Assembly (NCBI GenBank): GCA_003342895.1 | Contig: PTFA01000024.1 | Span: 7,190,580-7,254,579, forward strand | Length of the DNA stretch: 64,000 nt | Direction: 5' to 3' | DNA from: Casuarius casuarius | Taxonomy: Eukaryota; Chordata; Aves; Casuariiformes; Casuariidae | The notes under the pieces: generated by a model | The model's input: the letters and a program-made list of their open reading frames with translations, nothing else | What the model was told of the DNA's origin: nothing | The model's database searches: none | Position numbers and translations under genes: made by a program | Shown here: positions 25,560-36,834 of the stretch, piece by piece | Numbering within the stretch: the first letter of the stretch is position 1 | Layout: the number at the start of each line of letters is the position of its first letter

Positions 25560-27660
25560 AGCCTTACATTCACAGGCCCTGGTTTTCATGGAGGATTTGA
25601 ACCCTCTCAGTATCTGCTGGAGGGACAACACAACCAGGCACAAGCAATCAGGAGGTTTCTGGAGTATGTTGATGACCGCTTCCTACCACAGGTGATCAAG
25701 GAACTGGCAAGTGGAGATGCTGTGCTGCACCTCATAGGAAGAACTGATCGGGGATATAAAGGTCAGGGGAGCCTTGGCTGCTGCGACCGTGAAACAGTGG
25801 TGTTCAGGATCCTGACCAGAGAGAGCAGGGCAAACAGCAGGAGCACAGCCCTGGACTTCAAGGGAGCAAACTTTGGCCTGTTCAGGGATCTGCTTGTAAG
25901 AATCCCACAGCATATGGCCTTAGAGAGAAGAGGGGTCAAGAAGACCTGATTGATTTTCAAGGATCCCCTGCTCCAAGCTAAAGAATGGTCCATCCCAACA
26001 AGCAGGAAATCAAGCAAGAGCAGCAGGAGGTCTGCAAGGATGAACAAGAACAAAACTAACATAAATAGAAAGCATACAAGAGGTGAAAGCAGAATCAGGT
26101 AACACGGGAGGAACAGAGACACACTGTCCAAGCGTGCAGGGACAGAGACCTGTGGGAAAGTCTGGAGCAAGGAAGACTTACCCTCGGTGGAGGAGGATCA
26201 TGTTAGGGAACATGTAAACAAATTGGGCATACACAGGTTCATGGGACCTGATGGGATGCACCCAAGAGTGCGGAGGGAGCTGGCCATTGTCATTGCAGGG
26301 GCGCTTCTGATTATCTTTGACAGGTCATAGCAATAGGAGGAGGTTCCTGAGGACCGGAAGCAAGCAAACATCACTGGTATCTTCAAGAAGGAAGACTGAG
26401 GCTGGTGAGCCTCACCTCGATCCCTGGGGAGGTGATGGAGTAAATAATCCTGGATACCATTTCCAGACACCTAAGGATAAGAAGGTGACTGGGAGTATTC
26501 AGCATGGATTTAGGAAGGGGAAATCATGCCTGACCAACCTGATAACCTTCTATGACAAAATTACTATCTTGGTGGATGAGGGGAGACCAGTGGACATTTT
26601 TTACCCTGACTTTAGTAAGATTTTCAACATGATCTCCCCTTACATTCTCATAGACAGAAGATGGAGTACAGGCTAGAAAAGTGGATAGTGAGGTTGATCA
26701 AGAACAGGCTGAACTTCTGGGCTGAAAGGGCTGTGATCAGTAGCATGAAGTCCACCTGGAGGCCAGCCACTGGTGGTGTACCCTGAGGTTGATCCTGAGG
26801 CCAAAACTGTTCAACTTATTCATTAATGACATGAATGATGGGACAGACTGCACCCTAAGCAAGTTTGCAGACAATATAAAATTGGGAGGAGTGGTTGATA
26901 CACCAGAGGGCTGTGCTGCCACTCAGAGGTATCTCAACAGGCTGGAGAAATGGGCAGAGAAGAACCTCATGAAGGTCAACAGAGGGAAATGCCAAGTCCT
27001 GCACCTGGGGAGGAATAATGCACCAGGACAGGCTGGGGCCAGCTGGCTGGAGAGCAGTTTTGCAGAGAAGGACCTGGAGTCCCTAGTGGACAAGTTGAAC
27101 AGGAGCCATCAACATGCCCTGGGTCAAAGAAGTCCCAAGGCATCCAGGCTGCATGAGGAAAACTGTTGCCAGCAGGTTGATGGAGGCAATTCTTCCTCTC
27201 TACTCAGCACTAGCACGGCCACATCTGGAGTGCTGTGTCAGTGCTGGTCTCCCCAGTATGAGAAGAGGCATGAAGATGATTAAGGGACTGAAGCATCTGA
27301 CATATGAGAGGCTGAGAGAACTGGGACTGTTTCTCCTGGAGAAGTCCCAGGGGGACCTTATCAATGCGTATGAATACCTGATGGGGGAAGGGGGGTAAGG
27401 AAGACAGAGCCAGGCTCTCCAGTCATGCTTTGTGACAGGACAAGAGGCAACAAGCAGAAATTGAAATAAGGGAAATTCTATTTAAACGTAAGAAAGAAAA
27501 ACTTTAGTGTGAGGTTGGTCAAACACTGGCACAGGTTTCCCAGAGAGGCTCCGGAGTCACCATCCTTAAAGATATTCAAAACTCCACTGGACACAGCCCT
27601 GAGCAACCTGTTCTACGTGACTCTGCTCTGAGCAGAGGGCTTGGACTAGTGATTCTGTGA
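25560..27660 (+). mobile_element. Decayed CR1 LINE (ORF2 and 3' end), 5'-truncated
   Basis: A CR1 non-LTR retrotransposon missing its 5' UTR, ORF1 and the endonuclease start. In order it shows the end of the endonuclease/linker region (25,600-25,950, with a Gly-Ser-Leu-Gly-Cys block and a following Asn-Phe-Gly-Leu-Phe-Arg-Asp-Leu-Leu block), the start of reverse transcriptase near 26,230-26,290 (Gly-Pro-Asp-Gly-Met-His-Pro), the His-Gly-Phe-Arg-Lys-Gly-Lys-Ser-Cys-Leu block near 26,500, and the polymerase centre near 26,860. At that centre the usual Phe-Ala-Asp-Asp reads Phe-Ala-Asp-Asn, so a catalytic aspartate is lost. The thumb and C-terminal regions run to about 27,600, and the element ends in 'tgattctgtga'. 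The coding region is split over several frames by stops and indels (frames at 25,548-25,949, 26,317-26,676, 26,789-27,283 and 27,114-27,398). Just before the tail the usual last conserved 3' UTR block is missing. The element is dead and moderately old. Confidence 0.93.
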
Positions 27661-28821
27661 ATTAGTTTGCTATCTGCAATCAAGTACTGAAGACAGATGA
27701 GTTTTTCTTCTCCCATGGTGTGACTCTTGCCTCTTTTTTTTTTGGAAACCTACAGGCCTTTACATAATGTCTGGACAGAGATGTACTGCACTTAATCTTG
27801 AAAATCTCAAGCCTCCAACATGCACAGACAGTCCAATTTTCATTGTGTATGAAGAATAGACAGCTTGTGACAATCTTCCAAAATACTTGCACTAGGCTTA
27901 ACCTAAAATCCTCAGTGTTATTTCATCTATTTTCACAGCCTGTTTCCATCTGAAGAAAAGTATTTTTTTAATTAAAACAAAACCCACATAGCAATTCTAG
28001 AATGATGCAATGATTTCTTTTTGCTCCAGAAATTTTAAAGTGCTGAAACGACACATGTGATACAGAAAAATAATTTCATTAAAATACATATCTGAGGTTG
28101 TTATCAAAAATAATAATATAGCCATGAATGAGATACTTAAAAACATCTGATGACAAACTGAGACTCTGAGAAGAAAATGTAAGGTTTACTCTCAGAGCAG
28201 CAATCAGACCTGTGCTTAGATCTCCCATTCAACTCTGCCTCCTTTTTATCAAAGCATTATTAACAAAGAGGTACAAAAATGACCACCTGGAGATGTTCCT
28301 TGCACACAAGAATATCTAGGTGGCATAAAGTCAATGATGCCTATTTAGTGCCTGTGCTTCTGTTTCGCAGTCCTACATAAGGGATGTCTTTGGTTGCATC
28401 ATCTGCCTGCGTTAGTGTTCCCAGCCAAAACCAACCACCTCAACATGACAGTTACTTGTTCACACAGTATTGAAGGCAATGGTGAAGAAAGAATTGGAAA
28501 AGAGGATAGCAGTGGGAAAGGACAGAAGGAAGGAGGGACGGAGGAAGGCTAAAAAGAAGCCTAAAAGGGCTATTTCTTTTTACCATGGCCTTCCCACCTA
28601 TAAATGTGTCTAATACTATTTTTTTCCTCCACAAAGTACTCTGAGATGTATTAAAGAGACAACTGGAGGTGAGAGCACTCCACCCAATGCAAGATATACC
28701 TCAGTCCCATCAGGAGGAAAACCACTGCTTATAGGTAGATATTCATGTAAAAACTTGATAACATGGCTTAAATTCTGTGTTTATCTTTGTGCACCTGAAG
28801 AAGTTAAACAGTCAATGTAAC
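27661..28821. other. Unique non-coding stretch, no gene seen
   Basis: AT-rich DNA. A purine-rich run (GGAAGGAGG-type) lies at about 28,498-28,557. No gene or young repeat is visible. Confidence 0.6.
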
Positions 28822-28883
28822 TACCGATAACATAACAATCCAACTCTGTGTATACCGATAACATAACAATCCAACTCTGTGTA
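28822..28883. repeat. 31-bp tandem duplication (two exact units)
   Basis: Units 28,822-28,852 and 28,853-28,883 are identical, beginning 'taccgataacataac' and ending 'actctgtgta'. Perfect identity implies either a recent duplication or an assembly or sequencing artefact. Confidence 0.95.
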
Positions 28884-31800
28884 TAAGAGGTGGGCAGAAC
28901 ATAGCAATTCTACTTCATGAAGATTTGGAGGATGTCAAAGACATCCTTTCAGCTAGGAAAGAAACTCGAAAATTCTCCACATAGAAAAAGACACATGTAG
29001 AATATAGCGTTGTAGATCTTGAATCATTTCATTCTGATGAAATCTAAACACATTAGGTGGGATTCATCTTGCTTAAATTTAGGCATTTAAAAGTTTGTCA
29101 TCAAAAGCAGTGTAGCCAGCCAGGCTCCCTTAACAGTAAGTAGAGATAAACAGGCACTGCTGGGGGAAACTCATCTAACCCATCTCACAAGCCCACTGAA
29201 GGACTGGATGAATTGCTTTCTGAAGATGACAGTTTATTTCCAATGGCTTCTATAAATAGAACTTAGTGTGACTAGCTCAGATTTGGTCATCTAACTCTAG
29301 ATGCCCATGTTAGAACAGATTAATTGTACTTTTCTTTCCAAAAGTCAACTTCTTTCAGCTTAGAATGATTATTTAGGAAACCCATCTATATGTAACATAT
29401 GAATTCTGAGCAAGGATAAGAACAATTGCATCACTGACTATGGCTGGGTATGTGGTGTTGAGATGCAGCCAGAGCTGTGCTAAGCATCTCCCAGGAAGAA
29501 CAGAGGGTTGTTATCCTCAGATACTCCAATTTGTTCTGAAGCACTGGGACATATCTTAGGGGAAATGTGTTTGCCCACAAAATGAGAGCACACTTCATTT
29601 TGAAAGGGCACAAGGAAAGTGACTGCTGGAAAGAAAAACTTCATAATTTTCAGGAAAAATCGTGTTCCAGTGAGAGGAGTCTGAACTCTTACCCAGGACA
29701 ATCAGAGATGTTAGGGAGATAGAAGCAAGAACATAATGATAGACTTTACATTATCATTTCCTAAATCTTACTGTTTCTTGAGTTAGAGTAAAATGAGCAA
29801 ATGGTTATTAGAACCTTTTGCAAGCCTATGTTATCTGTTTATTCCTGCCATTGTATCTCCCCAAAGAGCTGAACGGTTAATCCGGAATAGCCCCAGAGTG
29901 GGAGGTATGGAAACAGTGTGCCCCAGGTAAGGATGGGTCAGAAGTCACCTGCTCTGTTTCTGTCACTAAGATATCTGAATGACAAGACCTCTGTCCCTGA
30001 GACGGGAAACTAATAGACAAAATCATCCAGCTAGTGTGCTGGAGAAACCAAGAAAAAAAAGCCAAGCAGTGACACAATCACACCAAGGCAAGTTTAAGAA
30101 AAAACATCCAACACAGCGAGACCTAGAACCAACAGCCTCATAGGTGAACAGCTAGGGAAATTTAAGTGCACTGTAACAATGCTTACATGAAAAGGTGGAA
30201 TTTCTCCTCTTAGCCCTCCCCTCAAAAGAAAAAATTCACTCCACCAATGTCAAAACACTTTCCACTGTTTCTCTGAAAGATCTACCCTGAAATTTCTGCA
30301 AGATAAGCAAAAAATGCTATGTTTCCAAAGCATTTAGATTCATTGGTAAACGGTTCTGCCAAAAATTTCTTGTGCAGTTCTAATAGCAAAATATTACTTC
30401 TGCGATACTTGCAGGTCAGTCGTGCTGTAGGGGTAAAACTGAGAGCAGAATTTGATTTATTACTTTCAGTGGTAATATTCCACAAGAATAGACAGTCCCA
30501 ATAAAATAAGGCTATTTTTCCCCTAAGCAATGATTAGAATGCTTTTGTCCATTTTTGCATTCTAGTGTTTCAGAGCTGTTCAGTGACCTTCAAAAGATCG
30601 TTTTGTGCAGGTACTTACATCATTACATGACCAAAACTCAGTGTTCTCATTCTGTATTTCCCATAAGTCATCATGGACAATCTTGCTGAATTGGCTAATC
30701 TCTGTATTTCCACCGAATTAATAAAATCCGAAAAGAAGTTCCTTTTCCACATTCACACCCAACATATCCTTTTCGCAGTGAGGGATAACTACTGTGGTCT
30801 ACCTTAAGCTCCAGATTTTGCACAGTAGTGTTAGACACAGGTAGTTTCATGACGTTAATGGAGCTGACCTCTCTTATATCCACTGTAAGAGAGATCAGGA
30901 TCCAGCCAACCTAGAAGCCATACCATCCGCCACAGTTTAGACTGCATGGTGGCTTTCAGTCTTATTTAATCATTTTTGTCTGATTTCCTAAGAAAATGAA
31001 GATTATAGATAGAATCATGCTCTGTTGACCTGATTGTCAATCTGTCTGATCATCAATCTGTCAAGTTCCTGCCCATAAACAGTAACTTTTGAACCTAATG
31101 GCTGATTTCAGCTAAATTGCAGGAGGACTCTTAGTTCTTTTTAAGCTCTGGGGAAAAAAGTGACTTCGTAGTGGAAAGAATTTATCATTTGAAATGAGAA
31201 AAAGATTTTAGCATGAACTCAAATGTTACTAGACACCCAAGAATCCTCATTACAAATTCCATAGCTCCACAAAAAACATCAGTTACTGCCTATATCTTCT
31301 TCAAAAGATACTTTACACACACACACTATCAAGCCTAGGAAACAAATCCACAGGAAACCAGACTTACAGGATGTTTGCTATTATTCATACATACACTTTT
31401 CTGGCTGAAATTTTCCAGAAATATTTTCTTTCTCTAGATGAAGTTTGGATGAAATAGTTCAACTCCTTTGGAATACAACGAGTGCTGGAAAAGCAAAATG
31501 CATTTGATTTGCTAAAATATATATTTAAATATGTTTTAATTTAAACTTTCCTGGCTGGGAACAGAAGGAGGATAAACCGAAAGCTCTTGTCCTGCCGCTG
31601 TCTTGAGCAGCAGATAGCTTTCCTCTGACTGCCAATCCTTTATTCATTAAAAAGTAATTTATGCTTATAAAAATAATGCTATATCTTTTCAAGTGTAAAT
31701 CACCAACCTTAAATCCAACAAGGAAGTGATGGCTAAAGTAAGAGAATACTAAAGCCAATTTTTAGACATGAAAAATATACTGCATTATTTAATAGTGAAT

Positions 31801-33783
31801 TCATTTGTAACAACTGAAAACATTTCTGGCCTTACTAGAGGAGCCTGTGAGTTTGCATGAATACTAGTTCCTGGCTATCTGCTTCATCATCTCACAAAAT
31901 GAAGATATGACCTCACAGCACTTGTGTAATTTTTATGCCTGCTTTACCCTGTTGTTGTTAACCAACCTCACTGGCATTTGAGCAAAACATCGCATTTAGA
32001 AAGCCAGCTCTTCACACAGTTCAGGTTCTTCAGTTATTTTACTGACTGATTTTATGACTTGCAGACAGTGAAACTCAATGAAGGAAGATACTTTACACAG
32101 TGTTAAGAAAGTCAAATACAGGTGGTTTGCACTATATCTGGATTTTTTTATGTTTGCTTCACAGGTTTGCTTCGGGAATACAGATTTTCATTTGAATTAA
32201 AATGCTATTTTCCTTTATATGATTTTTTTTCTTTTTTGCTGCATTTGGGCTGACAGCATCGGAACATCTTTTAAACATAACTGTTTTTCTGCTTCTTTTT
32301 GTCACCTAAAATAGCATTAGCCTTTTTTTTTCCTTCATAAAAGCCAGTCTTAACGTCTTTGAAACTATTAATACTCAGCTGAAAAAAGTTTTAAGGTGAT
32401 ATTTTGGATTTTATATCAACTCTATGATTCACAAATAATAAAATTTACTAATATAGGGTCAAATTGAAACATGATTTCTGCCTTCTTTTATAACCTGTTG
32501 CTGCAGTTAACATTTAAGATTCCTATAACTTGAAGAAATACAAATAATTTCCATCAGACAACAGCTGTTATTTTATCCTGCTATCTTTGCTTCCTTTTTG
32601 TCTTTGAGATCTTTCAGTATGAACATGTCTAAGTAAATGCACATTATTCATTACTGTTTCCATTAGTCATGACACAGGTAGTCAGTCATTTGTGGAAATT
32701 TGAGAGATTCAGGAAACTGTACAAACGCATAAACACAGAATTTGTTCCTGCCACATACTTGGTTCTCACAAAATCCATTATCCTCCGCATGAGTTAGCTC
32801 ACGTAATTTGCAATCACTTGGCGTAACTATACGTATTTTAAATATCTATATTGGTGATTCAGAAAAAAGCAGCTTTCAGGGAAGTCATATGCATTAGCTT
32901 ATATACTTAAGTTTAGAAGACAAAAATCCCACTCCAGCCTTGCAATGCCTTTAAGGGGAAGATGGCTGAGAATGGAATAGCATTGCCTCATCTAAGGAGA
33001 GAGGATGTTATCCATTTATCAGCTTGATACATTTCCTTAACACTGTTAGCAGTAGCAAAGCGATAAGATAATGAAACACATTCATTTTAATTATCTTGAA
33101 TATTTCCCCAGTGAAAGCTGAAAATAGTTCATTTGTTGTAGTAATGAAGGGATAAAGGACCTAATCACATTTTAGCTAGATATATTTAAATAAACAAATG
33201 TTACACAGTAGTTTACAAAAAGATATATTTTTGCATAAATTAACTTGCTGTTTTTATTTTATACAGACATCTAGCTTAGAAATTTATATAAGAGCTTTTC
33301 AGTAACCTTGTCACTGTGGCATTTTCTCCAACTACGATTAGTATCACTATTTTAGATAACTCTTTCTTTTTAAATATGTATTAATAATAACGAATAACTT
33401 GATACAGAATTTGCTGTTTTGTACACTGAAATGTTTTAATTTAATAAACTCTTCTGATTTTGAGCGCAGATCACGTGTAGGATCTATGGAGACTGTTGTA
33501 TTCTGATGGTCACTACCTCAACTCCTGATCACCATCAACACTGATGAGATACTATATATTACAGTGCCCAGTCATCTATAATTCACTATGCAGTTACCAT
33601 AACCATAAAGATTTAACATTTGTAGTTCCTCTGAGTAACTGAAAATACACATGAGCACAAATAAATCACAACTGAGGAGACTTACTCCTACCTAATCCCA
33701 GTGATCAATGTATCACTGTCTGTTAAAAGGCGACAGAGAGAGACAGGAAATCTGGATGCTTGCTATTCAAAGACAGATTTTGA
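28884..33783. other. Unique AT-rich stretch, no gene seen
   Basis: About 4.9 kb with no gene. It includes a small 16-bp near-tandem pair (31,030-31,061, 14 of 16 positions alike) and a short AC run near 31,314-31,325. Low-GC sequence at about 32,600-33,480 has few stretches typical of decayed repeats and could be conserved non-coding DNA, which cannot be shown from one sequence. Fragments near 29,070-29,110 faintly resemble old reptile/bird palindromic repeats. Confidence 0.55.
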
Positions 33784-33806
33784 TAAAATAAAAATAAAAA
33801 TAAAAT
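33784..33806. repeat. (AAAAT)n short microsatellite
   Basis: About four and a half units of an A-rich pentamer. Confidence 0.9.
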
Positions 33807-34896
33807 ATGGCTTTCAATCATAGTATTTAAGTTCATTGATTAAATGTATCATTAAAGAACACAGGATGCAACCTTGAATATGCATGAATGTATACTTGGT
33901 AAAGGAGGCTTTCAACAGTATGTGATTTTCACTAAATGTAGATTAGTAAGGTCGCTGTCCCTGACATGCATTGCCCAGTTAGGTTTCTGGAACATTGTTA
34001 TACCAGGAATAACTTCATTAAACTACCGTAATTAAGCCATAAACCCCAGGTGAGTGAGAGCAGGTGACACAATCTATCAATTGAGTGATGGATTCTCTTC
34101 TGTCAGTGGCTCTCAGTGAGGCAAATAGAAGAAAGTCTTTGGAAACGGCAAGTCTTCCCAACAAGGGCTGCCGAAACACAACACATCCGCAGCTGCTAGC
34201 GGCCACCCTCTATCCAGCCAAGCTCAAGGTAGATGAAACAGAGGGACTCATGTACAGAAAAGCCGGAGTCCTCTTTTCACAGGGGACCCACAAAGACAGC
34301 CGCAGTAAAGATCTTACAGTAAACACAGCCTCTTCTCTGTGATAAGCCTGCCCTTGATCTTGCTTAATTCCGAAAACATCAGGGAAGCAGCTTTGGCTTA
34401 AAAGTTCACAGAGAGATTTTCTCATACAAGGTGAAATATGATTATTAAGGTATTAGGATGATGCACAAAAAGCAAATGGGTTTCATGCAACAGTAAAATT
34501 CCACCCTCCATTCATTGCTCCTATAGCTGGTAGAACAGAAACTGCATTAAGACTGGAGAGATGCTTTTCATTGATGGCCTCATAAGTTCTGACTTACCTT
34601 TCTCTGGAAATGGAAGGGTTTTCCTCAGGGCCCCTCAATAATATTATTGATGTCTACTCTAGTAGACTTCAGGAGTTCTCCATGGAAGCAGGAAGTGTCA
34701 GGAATTAGTAGAACTAAGAAAAAAAAGGAATTAAATGCAAGCATCAGCTGGAAAGTGCTTCAAGCAATGATTATTATTTCAGTGTTCAACTAATTACTCA
34801 AGATGACTGACTGTACTTAGAATATTACCAACTATATTTAAAAGCAAACATGAATTTATGATCTATTTTCCAGAGATGCAACAAATAGCACAGACT
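33807..34896. other. Unique non-coding stretch, no gene seen
   Basis: Opposing frames of 62-85 codons at 34,018-34,425 lie in slightly GC-richer DNA. Neither strand gives a recognisable protein, and the frames overlap antisense to each other. Confidence 0.55.
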
Positions 34897-35100
34897 TGAT
34901 TCTGATGCCATTTATATCAGGTTTTTACATACACAGTGCAGTTGGAGCTGGGTCTGGTTACAGTTACATTATGAAAATCCATATTACCTCTATTGAACTG
35001 CAGACTTCCTTCAGATTACACAGACTGAGATCAGGATCTAGATCCTTGATTTTAATGGAGTAACACCTAATTTAAAGCAGCATGAGATTAGAATCAGGCC
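34897..35100. repeat. Old palindromic (MITE-like) interspersed repeat
   Basis: The left end 'gattctgatgcca' and the right end '...catgagattagaatcaggcc' are imperfect inverted repeats about 200 bp apart. The inner right part 'ttaatggagtaacacc' matches wording I remember from a widespread palindromic repeat of reptiles and birds. This looks like a small non-autonomous DNA transposon copy. The family name is not recalled and no coding capacity is present. Confidence 0.45.
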
Positions 35101-36479
35101 TTGAATGTGAAGAAACAGTAGAGTAACAGTTTAAAGATATTGTAGAGTATAATATAATGAGAATAGAGTGCCCAAGACATAGGGTGCAATATGAAAAATG
35201 AAGCTTTATTTTCATGCTCACACCTGAAATGCAAATGTATAACAGATGTTTAGATATCTCCATTCTTTTTAGCAACCTCACATTCATCACAGTACAAAAA
35301 TATGTAACACATCATAATGGAACTGATGGAAAGGCTGTATTATATAAGTGATTGTAAGGAGTTCTCCATTAGTATATCTGATTTAATTTAAAACAGAGAA
35401 GTTGAATCTTCCCTTAGAGGGGGCCCAAACCACTTTTCACTGAGCAATCACTGTTAAGAGCTCCTAATAATAGCTTTTAAATCCCCAAAGATCTCAAAAT
35501 GTAAGGTTTCTGTGGATTACAAACCTATTTATATAGGGTATGAGTTTACATTTGCTTATTCATATGCATATAAAATTGCACAAAAGTTTTATATATTCAT
35601 ATTATACTTAAGTTGCTATTCTTTCATCTTGCTTCAGCTGAATCCCCTATCATCTCATTTGTTTGGAATAACATGAATTTCTTATAATAGGCCACAAAGG
35701 ATTAGGAACAGAAGGAAATAAGCAGTGTTGGAACAGGGAAGAGTTATCTTATGACTAGAATAAAGCAGCCAGGGCTTTACTCAAGTTCCTTTTCCCATTT
35801 TTCCACCTAAGAGAATCAATAATGTCTTTGTATCTTAGGACACACATTTATAGGAAGTCTAGAAACTAGCAGTACATTTCTTCTTCACAAGGGAGTAGTA
35901 GTAGTAGAGTAGTCTACATATTGAATAAGGCTTTAAAAAGCTTCAGAAATACGTTTTTAAAGCCTTTGTGCTAATTTGTGATGCTCCCTTCATGTTCTCT
36001 AAGATTTTGCAATCCTTTCCCCCCTTCTTTAGACTCCCAATAAAATTAAAGAATGACATTATTCTGCAAGGTTCAGATAACCTATTGATCTGTGATCTCC
36101 TATGATCAGATTACACAAGAGCCTTTACCAACCAGAAGAGCATGTGATGAAGAGGAGGAGTGAAGAGCAGAAGTTCCAGCATGTGGTGCTCTCAGCAGCA
36201 CCTGGGCAAAGCCAGTATTTTATTAAAGAAGGAAAATGTTCCTCTCACCACATTAATGAAGCAAATTACCAAAACCAAGTTCACAAAAATCAGTTCCCAC
36301 AGGGATGGACAGTGAAAGAACACAAATAAAAAAAGAGAACTTATGTTAAAAATTTTGAAAGGGGAAAGGTCTCATGTCAGCAAAGATTATGGCAGTGGGA
36401 CCCACCCAAAGCTCACTGGTGAGAATTCAGCATCCCTTTCTGAGCATCTTTTTGACCACAGAAGATTTTGGAGAAGGCG
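35101..36479. other. Unique non-coding stretch with short (AGT)n run
   Basis: No gene seen. A short trinucleotide run (AGT-type) lies at 35,893-35,913. The frame at 36,102-36,329 (75 codons) is unrecognised, and that at 36,343-36,657 runs antisense into repeat A. Confidence 0.55.
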
Positions 36480-36834
36480 TATTTTGAGCAGGGAGGAAAT
36501 TCAGAGCAATTTCTTACTGCACAGTTGTGCTCCCAGCAATCCAAAAGGCCTAACCCTAGCATTAGATTACCAGATGCTCAGGCGGTCGCTAATCCGTTGG
36601 CTATTACATCTGCATTCCAGGGTTTTCATAAGAAATGCTACAGCTGTGAATCTCTAAAGTGTCTCCTGAAGCGATGACTGACTGCAGAGATTATCACTCC
36701 CTTTTCCCTCAGAACAGGATGAAACTTCCCCCATGGCTTCATATCACTGGAAGATATTCCGGATAACCTCTGACTGTTTAATCCCCACAAGACTTTGGGA
36801 GCAGCGCAAGTGTGGGTGGTAGATGGAGGGAAAA
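36480..36834 (-). repeat. Repeat A, copy 1 (unnamed interspersed repeat)
   Basis: The reverse complement aligns to 49,299-49,633 along its whole length. Strong anchors, read on the minus strand, are 'catcctgttct', 'ataatctct', 'gcatctggtaatctaatg', 'aggcctttt', 'gctgggagca' and 'atttcctccctgctca'. Similarity is moderate, so both copies are old. In the matching frame both read His-Pro-Val-Leu, then Ile-Ile-Ser, then Arg-His or Lys-Arg-His, without a stop over about 30 residues. The family is not recognised; an LTR or the remains of a larger element are possible. Confidence 0.75.

Noticed and set aside
36343..36677. 104- and 69-codon plus-strand frames
   Set aside because: They lie over repeat A in the opposite orientation and have no recognised similarity.
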